From Pipra filicauda (Eukaryota > Chordata > Aves > Passeriformes > Pipridae), in the NCBI RefSeq assembly GCF_003945595.2, contig NW_024104522.1, positions 248,001 to 312,000 of the forward strand: a stretch of 64,000 bases of DNA, written 5' to 3'. A program made the position numbers and the translations under genes. How positions within the stretch are numbered: position 1 is the first letter of the stretch; the number at the start of each line of letters is the position of its first letter. A model generated the notes under the pieces. That model ran no database searches. It had not been told where the DNA came from and saw nothing but the letters and a program-made list of their open reading frames with translations. Positions 1 to 13,360 of the stretch are shown one piece after another.

Positions 1-330
1 CCGTGAAGCGGCGGCCCCGGGCAGGGCAGCGCCCGGCGGGTCCGGCCGCTCCGCTGCGGGCAGCGCGTCCTCGGCCGGGGTGACCGAGCGGCGCGGAGCC
101 GCGGGGCAGCACCGGGACATCCCTCCGGGCGCCGCCGCCCGCCCGGCTCCCGCTCCCGGCCGTGCCCCGAGACTCGTGAGTACTTCGCCGCCCGCTCTCG
201 CCGCCGGTGCCTCTCGGCTGCTGGGACCGGCGTGGGGTGTGCGCTGCCGCCCAGGAGGAGATTCCCATCCGCGTTCTCCCTCCTGAAAGCCCGCGTCTGG
301 CGGCTCCCGCTGCGGCTTTAACTGAGTAGG
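1..330. promoter_or_regulatory. CpG-rich block with a possible first-exon splice donor
   Basis: The first 330 bases are dense in CpG and G+C, after which composition drops sharply to ordinary intergenic sequence. This is the look of a CpG island. A consensus donor (GTGAGTA) sits at about 176-182 on the plus strand, so bases up to about 175 could be a first exon of a rightward transcript. I see no ATG with a convincing frame before that donor. From gene order, CLDN5 is expected to the left, so the block could equally be the edge of that locus. I cannot decide between these from the window. Confidence 0.4.
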
Positions 331-2280
331 GGGGTTTTGATCTTCTGTTTGGGCAACTAAACTAGGGATCCTGTCCAAAGCATGTCACTAACCTTGATCC
401 TTAATCCCGCTGGTTGTTTGGAAAAAAGGTATTTGACTTTCTTCATTTGTTTCAGTCCCTCAGAGAAGTGAGTTGGTCTGTGTGTCTTTGAGACCTTGAA
501 AGAGATTTCAGGTGGTTGCTGTCCTTTAGTGGAGTACAAACCAGATTATACCAGGTTGCCCCTTGAGGTTCTTCATCCCCTCTCCTCCATCAGCTTATGC
601 TCTGTTTTTACTTGAATATGAACTCATTGCCAGAATTATCCGAGGCCTAGATTCAGAGATCTGGGAGATCACTCTATGTCCTGGCTCCAGCAGGGCCTCT
701 GCTCCTCTTATCTGCACTACAGGAGATTGGAAGCATAAAAATTGCCCCAGATACTGATGGTTGGGGGGGTGACGCTTTTGTGGCCTTCTTGCCAAGCCCC
801 ACTTGCTGCCAATTTTGAATTGTGTGCTCAGTTGGACGTGCACTTGGTTGGCTCCCCACGATGATTTTGTTAACACGTGTTTTCCTTCATTTACCAAATC
901 AAGCAAAAAATTGCTAGAAGAATTTTACCAAAAATATCTTGACTGAGACTTTATATCAGCTGATCAGGAGATGTGAAGTCCTGGCTCTCACAGCTCTCAG
1001 CTCCCGTGCCTTGCCCGGTAACACACTGCAGACTGGAGGGAAGATACATCGGGCAACATAACTCTAATTTTCTGAGCTCAGCACCTGCAGAAATTTGCCA
1101 CAGCCTGGAATACCAGCTTACACTTTTCCATTTTACACTGCAGAGACAAACATTTTTTCAAGGGAGGGGTTAGGGGGATGTGTGAAACTCCTCCACAGGA
1201 GTTACTTGTACATCAGCACGGGATCCTGCTCCCGCCCGTGGCAGCCTCTGCATTGCCATAAGGAGATTTCTGCCAAGAGCCAGTGAGGAAATGTGCTGTT
1301 TATGTTCCTCAGAACACAACACTACAACCTCATGGGTCCCTCAGAGTTGTGTAGCAGTACAGTGCACACCTGACCTGAGCATTAACTCTTATCTTTCTGA
1401 TATCTCCAAGACTGGTGGACTAATCATAACTGTGGGTCTGTGACAGATTGACATGGACTGTGTTCCTGCCTTGCTTAGCAAACTTAAAACCCCGGGGGTA
1501 GCAACATGTTCACAGACCAGAATGAGAGACTAAAGCCTTGCCCCTGCAAATTGTGATGTTGAATACTGAGCACATGATTTACCCTTTTAAAGATAACTGC
1601 TTTCAGTTTTTTAAGACATAAATAGCAGGGTCTGAGCCCATCAGAGAACACAAAAGCAGAGCAGTATGTCTACAATTAGGTTTTTTCTATAAAGAGGTGC
1701 AGTTCTTATATTGTCTGCATTTAAATAAAAGCTGTAATATTTTTGTTATGATGTGATATGTAGTTTTGGTACAAGAATGAAATATTCCATATTTCATCAT
1801 TTCAACTTTTTTAAACAGTGTAACCTTGTAAACCTTGTAAAAATGTATTTAAATGCATATATTTTGCAAGAAATCTACCAAAGTTGGCTTGCTATGTGGT
1901 TTGGTGCCTTTATTTGTTTCATGATTATTTTTTACTTTAAATGATAATGTCCGACTGTATTTGCCACCCAGCCCATAGACACACTACACCTTCACTCAGA
2001 GCTCTCTGATGTCCAACAGATATCAGCCCAAAGCCTGGGCCTCGCTCTTTGGTCTCCAGTTGAAGAACTAAACCCCCCTGACAGATGTGTCTGCACGTCT
2101 CTGTAGAGTAGAGCCTTCAGAAGTGCTGCAGAATTTGGGGTCTGTCTGAAAGATTAGATCTTTCTGGACAGTGCTGCACTAGAATTTCAAATCAAACCAA
2201 AACTGGTGTCTGTGGTAGAAGGAGGGAAACCTACACCTTAGAAGGGAACTTTCTTCAACAAGCCAAACTTATTGATACGT
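331..2280. other. Non-coding stretch, no gene recognised
   Basis: There are no long open frames and no recognisable exon in this stretch. A canonical AATAAA near 1724-1729, followed by T/G-rich sequence, could end a plus-strand transcript that starts in the CpG-rich block or to its left. This is inference from the hexamer alone. Confidence 0.4.
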
Positions 2281-2298
2281 TTCTTTGTGTCATGGCAG

Positions 2299-2443
2299 GG
2301 CTGGATCCTCTTGTAACCAAAATCTGAACCAATTACACAACAAGAGCTCTTGGAAGAAGCCAGTGCTACCTGTGCATGTGCTGCCAGACACAGCATCATC
2401 CTGCCAGAATAACTCACTGCTGGTGGAACAAGGTTTTGCTGAG
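2299..2443 (+). other. Exon-like open segment, unassigned
   Basis: The segment is preceded by a TGGCAG acceptor and followed by GAG|GTCAGT. It is open for 48 codons in one frame (one leading base, then GCT GGA TCC). A second exon-like piece at 2528-2588 (TTCTTAG acceptor, CAG|GTAAAA donor) lies just downstream, but its open frames do not join this one in phase. I do not recognise either protein. They may be non-coding RNA exons or chance. Confidence 0.15.
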
Positions 2444-2588
2444 GTCAGTGGGGCAGCACCCAGCAATACTGCAGGAAGTGGGGCCCATCTTTGAAAATGT
2501 TTTTATATTTAATCTCATCCTTCTTAGTTGTCGCTGTGCTTTACAAGATAACCCAGATGTTACTGTTACCGATAGCACTGGCTTCCAG

Positions 2589-5500
2589 GTAAAAGTCAGC
2601 TGGTTTGCCCTATGATTTGTTTTCTAAGAGCAAAGACCTGGACCTGAACTTAAAAGCTTGGAACTGCTCAGGATCAGGCCTGAACCTCACCCCAATGAAA
2701 AGCCTATAGCACTTGTTTACTATTTTTATTTTGTATTTATGTTTCTCATAAAAATAAAAACATGTAAACCAATCCCTGAGCAGGGGTGCTGTTTTTTCGT
2801 GGAAGACACTGGATTGTTTGGGCTCAGGAAGATGGGTGTGACATTGGTGCCCAAAGGGCAGCCTTGCCCTGGGCTACCTTTGAGGGCAGAGCTGGGCCAC
2901 CTCTGGGGGAGAAGAAAGGACTGCTCCCTCCAGAGCAGGCAGCACCTCAGCTCTCCAGTGAACCCCAGACAAAAGAGAGCAAGTAGCAGCAGTTGGTCTT
3001 GTGATGTGAGCACATTAGGAAGTGGAGTGTGAGCCCCAGCTATTTTCAGAACAGCTCTAAGCTTGAAGCTTTTTAAGCTTTCAATTCCTACACGTTTAAA
3101 CTAAAAGGCAAAAAAATCCTGCTGCTGCTTGGATCAGCCTCAACCTGACCAATACCCTAATCCTTTCTGCCAACCATTTATTTTTTTTGAAAAGTGTATT
3201 CAAGCTGGGGAAAAACATTTTCACAGATGCAGCAGAATAGAACCTGCAAAAATAATGCCTGGTAAAGGAAACTGTCCAGGCTAATTGCTAGTGGAGAAAT
3301 TTGCCTAAGTCACATGACTGCCAGGGAGGACTTTGAATATTTTGCAGATTACTTTTTTGCAAGATTTTCAAGCTTTTCTAACAAACTGTAGCTTTAAAAA
3401 TGAAGAAAAAACGTCCTCAAAGCCTTCATTTCGCAGCATTCTTGCCAGCTGGGTTGAGATTAACAAAAGCTCCTTGCCACCCTCCCATTGCTGTGCACAT
3501 GCTGAGCTGGAAAAAGGGTGTCTGTCAGCTTGGCCTTTGTCCTGCTAAACGAACCATTTCATAGTTATGAATTTGAAAGTAACCTGCAGTTCATACCCTG
3601 CAAATCTGGTTAGATCCTGTCTGTGCAAAGAAGGGAAATGCAACAGGCAGAGGGAAAAGGAAGCTCAATCAGTCACGTTTGCTGCAGGATGTTTAAGGAA
3701 ATGTTTCCTTTTCCTGCACAAAGATGTTTGTTGGGCATCTGCTCTTTAGGACATACTGCAACATTTTACCCTTGCTTTTATAAGTCTGCTTGGTAAGACA
3801 CAGCAAATATTCCTGCTGTATTAGATTAATTGGGAGAGAGCAGATGAATTCAGGACAAATACTGCCTTTGTTGTCTGTAGCCTGATTGTGGTAGGACAAA
3901 TCAGTCCAAAAGCAGAGCCTCAGGAGGGTCTCATATTTATATTTTGGAAATAACTGAGTTCTGTCACTCTTGTTCAGATCAGACCTTTGTGTGTGTCTGT
4001 GTGTGTGACTGCTCCAGACTGTTCCTTGCTGACTCTCTGCAGGAACAGGCTCTCTGTCTAGAAAACCCCTCCTTCCCCCTGCAATCTTCAGTTATAAGAA
4101 AAGGACAATTTCAACCACTGCCTCACTGATAAAATCTCCCATGGCAACAGCAGGGGCTCTGCAGTTGCTTGGAGACACAAGCCTTGCATCACCTTTTCCT
4201 TTCCTGAGACACAGATTGAGACATCATGAATCAATTTAAGTGTCTTTTGTCTGGGGCATTTTGGGATTTTGTTTACAGCCCCGAGCTTCCCCCTCCTTCC
4301 AAAGCTCACCATGTAGCTTCGAGCCACAGTCTGGCAGGGAAAGGTGGTGAGTAGCAGGACTCCACATGGAAGCACAATGTGATGCTGAGGGCACCTGCCC
4401 AGGGCTCGTGCCAGTCTTCTCCCTGCACCCTGGCCACTGGTACACTGCCCTGAGGCAGAGCTCTGCCTGCACTTCGGGTGCTGATCACCCTGTTTAATCA
4501 AGCTGAGGATAATGGGGGAGCACATCACACAAACTTTACCACTTAGAACGTGAAAATACTCATCAGCATCACAGTCTGGCTTAAGAGTTACATAAAAAAA
4601 TGAATATATGAATGAGCTTGGATGTTAAACATCCTGAATAGAGTTAACTGATACATTTACTGAACTACTGCCTTTAGCTACTTGATTTGAGAACAGTGAG
4701 ATCATACAGCATGGGGAACTGTACCTACAGCACTAATTAAAGCAAAGAACAGGCTTTGAAACCACTATCTAGCTGGTTTGGTTTCAGTTTACAAAAGAAC
4801 AAAAATGAAAAACACACCTAACTCCACAACCTACAGTCTTTTCAACAAGGCATACAAACCTCATTACATTAATAATGGAGAGTAAATAACAAGACCACCT
4901 CCAATACCCAGTATAGAACAGTACAAAAGGACTTTGATTAACTAGAAAACCAGGTAGAAAATAAAATAAGCTGCATTTTGTACTTCGATACTCCTCAGAG
5001 CATCTTGAATGGCAAGGGACGCTCCCATTGACTCAAGCCCTGGCAGCAGCTGGCAGGGAATTCAAAGCAGGTACAAGGTGTTCCTGAAGCCCAGCTGACA
5101 TGTCATTCACACAAGTTATCATTTCTTTTGGGGACAAAAGGCTTAGTTTAGGCAGGCTGAAGTGCCTCAGTGCTATTATGGACAGCAATAGTGGTGGATC
5201 CATCCCTTGCTACACCTCAGCTCCAAAGCCAGGGAAGTTCCCTCCAGGTGGACCCTCCAGGCTGCTCCAGCCCGGCAGAGTTTGCTCTGGTGTGCACAAA
5301 CACAGCAAAGGAGACCAAGCCAGCTCATGTTTATTTACAGTGGAGAACAAAAGTAAATGTTTAAAATAGCTGATTTTTCCAGGCAAACAGCAGATAAAGC
5401 CTTTCAAAAGTGACTCAGATCCAGAGAGCAAGCTGTGAACTCGGTGCCAGCTGTAACCCCCTGTGCATCACTGGCCACATCCTGCAAACGTTCCCGGGGC

Positions 5501-7094
5501 ACAGGTTAGGTCTTACACATTGTAGCACCAGCTGTGCCACAATGAACAGTTTTTTTTAAGATGAGCAGAAGATTCCCATGGGTCTAACAAATGCACTAAA
5601 AGCTAAGAGATGCACCAAACCAGATCCTTCAACAATTTTAGTCTGGTAGCAAAAATAATTTGCAATGTTAAATGCACTTTGGATTTCAGCTACCTATGTT
5701 CTGAAGTTTCAGCCAAGCAGGTTATCTGACAGAGCTCAGAGTGACATTCCTCTTGGTCTCTCACCAGGTACTGTGACAGCTATTCTAACCACACGTGGGT
5801 ACCTGTGGGCTCCATTCCCACTCTCAAACACATTCTGAGCTGAATCCATCCCTCTCTGTTACACTGATACACAACTCATTAGCATCAACTGCATTTGTTA
5901 TCAGAACACTTCCACAGAAGGTTAAACCCTTAGAGAATTTAGGCTTGGGCACAAAAGATCATTCAGGAAAGAAAAATAGGCACTTCTTGACAAGAGCATA
6001 TGTGAAATCTCAAAATGGTCCGATTCACTTTCAATACAGCTTCACATATTCGAGGGATTGGGGAAAAAACCAACAATCACAGTTCTTATCGGGGCTAACA
6101 AGTGCCTAGCACGGCAGAATTCCTGCACTGTGTGTATTTTTAGATTAGTCTTCCAGTTTTAATGTTCTGTCCTTACTGTGTATCTTTTGTTAGAATTAGG
6201 ATATCTGCTGCAGCAGCCTGGATAACCTTTAGCCCGAGCTACAAAACCTTTAACAGTTTCCAATTATAACAGCAATCTTTCATTCTATAATGCAAATAAA
6301 CCCAAATGTTATCTCCACACAGAAGACTCACCAGAATACCCAATGACTGCAGAATGATTTCACCACTTTTTTCCTCTATAATTTCCTGCTATTATTTCAT
6401 TGGAGATGACTGCCAAGATCCAAGCAACATAATACATTTCACTGTTTACATTTACTTTATTTTTGTTATACTGTTGGCATTTTAAAATGTTGACATGTAA
6501 GACTGAAGCTTTAAAAATTTAGCATCTACTTGAATCCATTAGGTTCTTGGAACCTCGACTTATTTTTCAGCTGTCCCATTTTCTCCTGATTCTTTTGTCC
6601 TGTCCAGTTGAGAATATCTATATGCCCAAATACCTGCCATTTTTTTAAAAGTCCTAACTCCCACAGATTGTGCCATGGAAGAGAGGTTTTTGTTGTTCAA
6701 AAAGATATAAGACACACTGATGTCTTTTTTCAGATACACGGAAATAATTTCTCCCTGTAATCTTTGTCTGTCTGTAACAAGGTGGATCGAGCAGCAGTGC
6801 AGAGAAAGAGCTATTTGCACTGGGTGGTTTTGGAAGAATCCAGACAAAGGCACTACTAAATAGATACTGGATTTTCCCAGAAGCCAAAATCATACTAAAA
6901 GGGTAGGGGTAAAATGCTTTGTTTGGATAATATTAAAAGAGACCCCTTGTCTGCTTGGGGTTATTAATGACCACAACTATCCAAGTCATCCATATCATCA
7001 TTACAGTGTCCCTCCTAAAGGAAAGCTCTTATCCATGGCATCCTGCCCAGATTCCTCCAGAGCTGATTACATTCTTTGTAACGTGCACTTTTAG
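2589..7094. other. Non-coding stretch, no gene recognised
   Basis: This is intergenic-type sequence with scattered short open frames on both strands. None is bounded by good splice sites and none has a recognisable protein. There is a short interrupted TG tract near 3987-4008. No retroelement was recognised. Confidence 0.4.
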
Positions 7095-7221
7095 TTCAGC
7101 CCAGCAATCCTGCCTTCCCACCTGGACACTGTCTGGGCTCATTCCATGCTGCCATCTGCCACAAAGGCTGATCATCAGTGCTGGGAAGAACAGTCCCTCT
7201 GCCTCCTGCCTCTCTCACAAG
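7095..7221 (+). other. Exon-like open segment, unassigned
   Basis: The acceptor is CACTTTTAG and the donor is ACAAG|GTGGTA. Two of the three frames are open across all 127 bases, so the frame cannot be chosen from the sequence. The region has few stops compared with its flanks. A second segment at 8295-8429, after a TTTTGTTGCAG acceptor, is open for 44 codons and then stops. Neither is recognised, and both may be chance or non-coding RNA exons. Confidence 0.15.
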
Positions 7222-9935
7222 GTGGTAGATTTCTTGGCTTGCTGTCTGCAAAATGCATTCACAGCCTTGCAGAAATGGCTTTTGGCAGATTGCAATGCAA
7301 GTATTGAGCTCCACTGGTGTAGAAAACAAGTCCACATCAAAGGCAGGATGGGAGGGGGCAGTAAATTGTAAGTTTTTCACCCTCAGTAGTTACTGAAGTC
7401 TGAGTCATGTCACATAGAACAGTGTGTGGGTAAGGTGGTGAGTGTCCTGGACAGGGAGGGGGCTTTAAGACTAATTTCAGCAACATACAAATTTTTTGTT
7501 CTAAAAACAAAAGGATAGAACTAATATGAGTGATTGGACACCAGATAAAACCCAGCACAAGTTCCTAAATACAGATGGCATGACATGAGACTTGATACTG
7601 CTTAGCTATTTACTGATTGATCTGTCACAGTCATGTCCTTTTGGGTCCCTGTCCCTTTGAGTGAGGCTCTCTCTAACATCCTCCCTCATGAGGGAAGAAG
7701 GTGAGGCAAAGAGGAAGCAAAAGCAGTTTGAGGTTTAATGAAATAAAAGACCACAAATATGTGCTGAATAAGGAAAAATGAGGGGTCATCACATTTTTTT
7801 CCTAAGGGCTGTAATCAGGGAGGAGGAGGAGTAGCAGCAATTCCTAAATAGTTTCTGCCAAGTCAGTGCAGTACTCTTGGAGCCACACACTGTATTGCTG
7901 TCTTGGAAAGGCTCAGACAAGATACCCTTTCTAAAAAGGAATAATTTATTGCTTATTTGGAGATAGTGGAACAGATGAGTGAGCAGATAGATTCATATGT
8001 GGAGACTTGTCAGAATGGGACACTGGCCAAGAGCACAAACAATATCTATGTTTGCTGGCAAAAATTCCCCATGAAGAAGAAGGGAGTTGAGAGTTTATTA
8101 GATAATATGAGAAAAAAAAAAAGACAAGCAATTAAGACAAACAATGCTGGCATCAGCTTTTAACCATTCCAGAAAAGATATATCTCTTCCAAAAAGATCT
8201 TGTTGGCTCCTATCATCCATTTGTGCAAAGAGATGGGGGTTTTCAGACTGGCTGGATGGTCCCCGTGCTACATTTCATTCCCCTTTTGTTGCAGAGGCAG
8301 TTTAGTGGGACACAGTCCCATATCCCATTCCCTTTCCTTGGTTATTCACAGCAGAACCTTTCACTTAGCATTTCTAACAGCCACGTAGTGCTGTCATCTC
8401 AGGAAATGCCTGGCTGTATTCACTGCTAAATCAGGCAGGAGTCGTGCTGGCAATTCAAGGAACACCTCATCAGAGGGAAAAAAGCAATTGCTGCTGAGCT
8501 ATTGTTTTCCATTTCATTTCACACACTCAAAGAGCTCTGCTGACCACCCAGTGGGTGCCCTGAAATACAGCTTCCAAGACACCTTCCTGAGCTAGAAAGG
8601 CAAACCGGATTTACTGCTGGCCCTCTATTGTTACTCAGTCTCTCTTTTCCTGTTAGTTCTTTATTTTCTATTTTTGCACTTCACCCTGTCATTTTCAGCC
8701 CTTTTCAGGTTCCCTTCTCAGTTTTGTATGCAACAGTTGGAAAGCTCTGTCTCTTTGACAATGTGCTGTGCTCAGGGAGTTGGTTGAGGGGATATTCTGC
8801 AGTAGGAGCCAGCAATTCAGTGTGAGTCAGAAAAATGAGTCAGAATTCAGTAGCCTTTGCAAGGAAAAAGTCTCATAAAGAGGATGTGTTCATTAAGTTA
8901 TTGTTCTAACTACTCTGTCCTTAACACTGATATCAGCTAATCTACTCACACAGCTCCACTGCAAGTGGAACCAGCTGAAACAACAATACTCTTCCCCTTC
9001 TTCATGTTCATGAAGCAGCACAGACTGGATTTGCAAAGCAGGTAACCCTATCCAACAGCCCTGCATGAGCAAATGCTGGTTTTCTGGGTGTGAACAAACT
9101 ACTGCCAAATAACAGGAAAAGAAACCTAAACACTGAGGGAGGTTCAGCCCTTTGGTAGGAAGAATGGAAGGTAGTTCAGCAAAACATTAGAGACAGATAA
9201 CACGGGCAGAAAAACCTCAGGAGGAGAGGAAACAGGCAGGCAGAGGGAGACTGCAGGATGGTTTGGCTTGTCCTCAGGGTGTTTTAGGGAGGGTCTTTCC
9301 CTCCCTAGAACAGACATGTGCATAAGGGTCTTGAAAGGACTGTGCCCAGTTTTTCAAAATGTAACTTTTACACAGTCCAGAAGTGGTGCTGCTCTGACAG
9401 CACACACTTGCAGTGCCACTAACCTAAAGAGTAATGCATTTTAATGACAACAACTATAAATAATGAAGAACCTACTGGGGTTTTTGTGGCTAGAGTAGGA
9501 AACATTTTCAGCCATGAAGATTTTGGCAAATGAGAAAGTGAAGCTTGAGATGACAGATGCTGCCTTTAGTGACTTAAACTTCCCAAGGAAGACACCACTA
9601 TGAGCACTGAGTGTTGAACTAGTCTAGTACTAGTTGTCTGAACCGTTGATTTTAGATTAAATGAAACCTGAATATTGATCTAACCTAGTAAGCAATGAAC
9701 TCCTAACTGAGGCAGTCAGACAAGGGCAGTGTAAATGCACTGAACAACCTCCAGCTCTGTTTAGAAGGCATTTCTCTGAGCAGTGCAGTGTGTGCAGTGT
9801 GGCACCCACCAAACCTCATCCCACAATTCTCAGCTAAAGCATCGGGTTGCAGAATTGTATTACAGCACTAGTTCTGCAACTGTCAAGGTTGAGATCTTGT
9901 TTCCATTTACTTGTGAATTCTTCTCCATGCTCTAG
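7222..9935. other. Non-coding stretch, no gene recognised
   Basis: Apart from the exon-like segment at 8295-8429, I see no supported coding exon, RNA gene or identifiable repeat here. Confidence 0.35.
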
Positions 9936-10169
9936 GGTCTGCAGGACACCCTGAACAGCCTGGAGAGCAGGCTTGGCTCAGGAGACTGCAGGGCAGCAGC
10001 GTCCCAAATCTGCCAGCGGGTAAAGGAAAGCTCCCCAGACACCTCCCCACCAGGAGGGATCAGCCAGACACAGCCCAAGGCTCTCTTGAGTTTCTTGGAA
10101 CTTGACAGTTCACCATCGGAAAAGCTCAGAAGAAAACTGTTTGGAGAGTATCTCTTTTTATTTATTTAA
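9936..10169 (+). CDS. Hypothetical terminal coding exon, unassigned protein
   Basis: Directly after a CTCTAG acceptor the sequence is open for 77 codons and ends at TAA (10167-10169). There is no internal ATG, so it would have to be reached by splicing. The translation looks like a real protein: it is hydrophilic with amphipathic stretches, and ends in a serine-proline followed by a basic run and RRKLF. SPSEK resembles a CDK site and RKLF fits the cyclin-docking RxL (Cy) motif. A second frame is also open for much of the segment, and a possible internal donor (GCGG|GTAAAG) lies at 10019/10020, so the frame and exon end are uncertain. I cannot name the gene. A chance open segment or a non-coding RNA exon is the alternative. 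Confidence 0.25.
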   Translation, partial: GLQDTLNSLESRLGSGDCRAAASQICQRVKESSPDTSPPGGISQTQPKALLSFLELDSSPSEKLRRKLFGEYLFLFI

Positions 10170-13130
10170 TTTATTAATTTTAACAGCTTCCATATAATGT
10201 AACACTTCCAGTTAAAAGAGACTTCCCCGAAGGAAACACAGCAGCCTCAGGAAAACACTTACAATGCTAATTTTCTTAAAGATGAATGTCATCCTGTACA
10301 AGAGGGAGAGGAAATTTTGGTCAGTGCCTGTGTCTGAGCAGAGGAACACGGGAGGGGTCCAAGGTCAGCTCAGAGCTCAGAGCATGCTCAGCCCCAGAGC
10401 TGCTGTTCACAGAGTCTGTCCTGGGGGCATAAGGCACATGGCCTTGCACAGATCAAGAATGTTACCCTTTTTAAAGGAAGATTCTTCACCATCTCTTTAG
10501 AGCTTTGTCCTGCCAACTGCCCCAGCCCAAATCCTGTGACTTTTCAGGTGATCTATTTGTGACAACTGCAATAGCAGACACAAACCACCACGATCCTAAA
10601 AGCACCAATGGTTTCTCAACATCATCCCTTGAAGCAGAATAATTGTAGGTATTCATACAGTATTATAAGATTATTTGCTACCTCCTAATATTAAAAATGT
10701 GCCATGCTGATTAGACCTACTTTGGCAGTATTTTAAAAATACAGACCAGGTCTCTTAGAGGAATGACTTAAATAATCAAGTCCTGTTTATTCCCCTCTTC
10801 TGAAATGCCACCAAAAAGGAGGCTACAACCCACCAAAGAGGAGCTTTTCCCAAGCCACAGAAGGGAGTCATACCCCTCTCTCTACCTCCACTTATCCTAG
10901 ACTGTATCAATTTGAAAATGAACTTATTTAGAGACAAAGGTCATTTTTCCTTCCAGTTCTGCAACGCTATGTGTAACATAATACAGAAATACTAAGGAAT
11001 GCACCAATCCTTTGAAAAGAGCTACAACTTCAAACATTCAGGCAGACTGCTATGGCAGACAGTTGCCATAAGACAGTGTAAGAACCTGACATGTATCCTA
11101 CAGTCTTGTTATTTGAGTCCTGAATTACTACACTGACCACAACAATGCTTAAAGAAAATACCATTTTACATTTCCATTCCTGATCCAGCCAGACTCTCAG
11201 ATCAGACAGCAGGTCATTATTAATGGCATACTTATTTCAAGAGCCCCTTGGTGACTTCTTTCAGCAACTAAAAACACACCAAGAGCTGACTGTCCCTGTG
11301 AATTCTTTCCAATTCAGTGGCAGGTACCTCCGATTTTCCACTGACATGCTGCAAATGAATGATTAAATGAAAGTAAATTCCACTGAGCTAAACAGTGGAA
11401 AGAGACACCAACACCACAGAGACTGAGAACACAGACAGGCTGCAGCAATGAGAAGAGATGACTCTAAGTGCTTCACCCAGTTAAAAAGACAGCAGCCCCT
11501 GTCGTAAGGGAGCAGGGCCAGGAAGGTATAACCTCAATTAAAACTGGTCTGGAAAAAAAACACAAAGGACTGAGAATATCACAGTGCTTGTCTAACACAG
11601 GCAAATCTAGTTATTAGCATGAAGGAATATCCTAAGAAGTTATCTACAGTTGTTAAAGGAGTGCTTCTCTAATTCTGCCACCTTCTGAATGACAAAAATC
11701 AAAATGCAATTGCTGGAAGAGAAGGAGAGTCCAGTCTGAAATAAAAGTTCATATAATTTGCTTTCCCTAGTGAATGTTCTGCAGTATTTCCTGCTGAGAA
11801 AGTGTTTATAACCCAAATGCTTGAGCATAAAGGTGGCACTTTCGAGCTCCACCCTGGGCAGCATTTTTTTAGTCCTTGAATCTGATCCAAAGGGAACTTT
11901 CAGTACCACCTTGAAGCCAACAATGGTACACAAGAGCCAAGAGGGACTTCAATTTTTCCATTTAAAGAAACAAACATTTCACTGCTTTCTTTCCCTCTGA
12001 CAAGCCAGACTTACTCACAAAGGAACTTTCAAAGGAATGTTTTCAAGAATATTCCTTCTATGAGAGAATCAAAACCGTGGTGATTGACAGGTTACACATA
12101 AAATCAACAATCAAATGAGGTTGTTTACTGCTCTGAGAACAGTCCTGGGGTTTTATGTTCTGATTCCTCCTCAGCTGTGATTACTCCACTTCCCTTTTAG
12201 TAAATCCTGCTCTGCACTACTCCCATCTTCACAAGTTAGCACACCCTGAGTGGCCAGTTCAACTCAAAGCCATCTTCAAAGAACTGCCCTACAAAAGAGA
12301 CTTGATTTTAAAACTTCCTCTTTCAGACCTTACAACTGAGACTAGTGATTAGTGATCTCTCCTGCAGAGATGTGATGTTTTATTTCTTTTGTATTTATGG
12401 ACAAGAGAGGACTGGAAATGCTGTCCTGAAAACATGAGTGAAAAAAGCGAAACCGAAGAATGAAAGATGTCTTGGAACATTGGTCAGTTTTCCCTTTATA
12501 TTTAAGACATTGGGATCACAGACCCAACCATGGCACTCCTAAGGCCCTTTTCCTGCCGGCACTCCCTTGGGGATGTTGGATTTTACCAAACCAACGAGCT
12601 CTCCCACAGGCCAGTCAGCATTTCAAGGCTGCAGCAGCTCTCTGGGATCCTGTCAGGTCTGTAAGTGATGATTGCTATCTACTAACATCAACTCAAACTG
12701 ATGACAGAGCTGATAAAACATCAGACTGAAACATCTCTGATGTACTGCTTCTGCCAGAAAAGAAGAGCAGGAGGCCCTGAGGGAGTAGTCAGAGCGAATA
12801 GTGAGAAAGGATAGCAGATTCTGTAGCTAAATTTTATCTGGTTCATGAACTAGAGCCCATGTTGTTGTATAAACCACGTTCTCACATAGAAGACAGTCTG
12901 AGGATAGACATAAATACTCCTCTAGATCAAGGGAAAACTCCCTAATATCTCCAAATATTCAACACAGGAGTATTTTCTGTTCTTTATAACAAGTTTTACA
13001 GTAGCAAGTAAAATTAGTGAACATTTGCAAATTAATTAGCTTAAAAATCATTGTAGAGATTTTAACTTCCATTAATAAGAACACAGAAAATATAAACAAT
13101 AATTTTCCCAGAAAAATATCAGTTCTAAAA
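10170..13130. other. Non-coding stretch, no gene recognised
   Basis: This is AT-rich intergenic sequence. An open frame of 97 codons on the minus strand (11640-11933) overlaps a shorter one in another frame. It has no clear splice context and no recognisable product. Confidence 0.4.
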
Positions 13131-13142
13131 TTGTAAACAAAA

Positions 13143-13148
13143 TTTATT
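13143..13148 (-). terminator. Candidate poly(A) signal of a minus-strand transcript
   Basis: AATAAA on the minus strand lies about 60 bases after the stop codon of the candidate terminal exon at 13208-13360 and is followed by T-rich sequence (TTTTGTTTAC). The arrangement of stop, short 3' UTR and hexamer is what a true last exon would show. Confidence 0.35.
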
Positions 13149-13207
13149 AATTCTTATATTACCATTAAGTTCTTTCAATGTTTTTGCCATCTTATGTCAC
13201 CAAATGA

Positions 13208-13360
13208 TCAGAATTTACTCTTTCCATACACTTCTGTATCATTCAGTGATGCAGATTTCTTTTTCTTACGTGTTTTTTTACCACCAGTCTTTCTGTGCAG
13301 CAGACTAATTGTGCTCTTGCTTTGACTTGGAAAAATAACCACCAGGGAACAGATTACTTC
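13208..13360 (-). CDS. Hypothetical terminal coding exon, lysine-rich C-terminus
   Basis: On the minus strand, an acceptor ending in AATGCAG at 13361-13363 leads into exactly 50 codons and TGA (13208-13210). The tail contains a basic run (GKKTRKKKK) that would serve as a nuclear localisation signal, then a polar end (SASLNDTEVYGKSKF). A poly(A) hexamer follows 60 bases later. The gene is not recognised. It could be the last exon of an undescribed leftward gene, or an alternative terminal exon reached from CDC45, whose last coding exon has a donor-like GTAAGA two bases after its stop. If spliced after the CDC45 stop it would be 3' UTR only. A chance open frame cannot be excluded. Confidence 0.3.
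   Translation of the reverse strand, partial: EVICSLVVIFPSQSKSTISLLHRKTGGKKTRKKKKSASLNDTEVYGKSKF

Noticed and set aside
2528..2588. Small exon-like segment with TTCTTAG acceptor and CAG|GTAAAA donor
   Set aside because: Its open frames do not connect in phase with the nearest candidate exon (2299-2443); kept only as a mention.
3980..4010. TG-rich microsatellite
   Set aside because: Short and interrupted; ordinary for vertebrate intergenic DNA.
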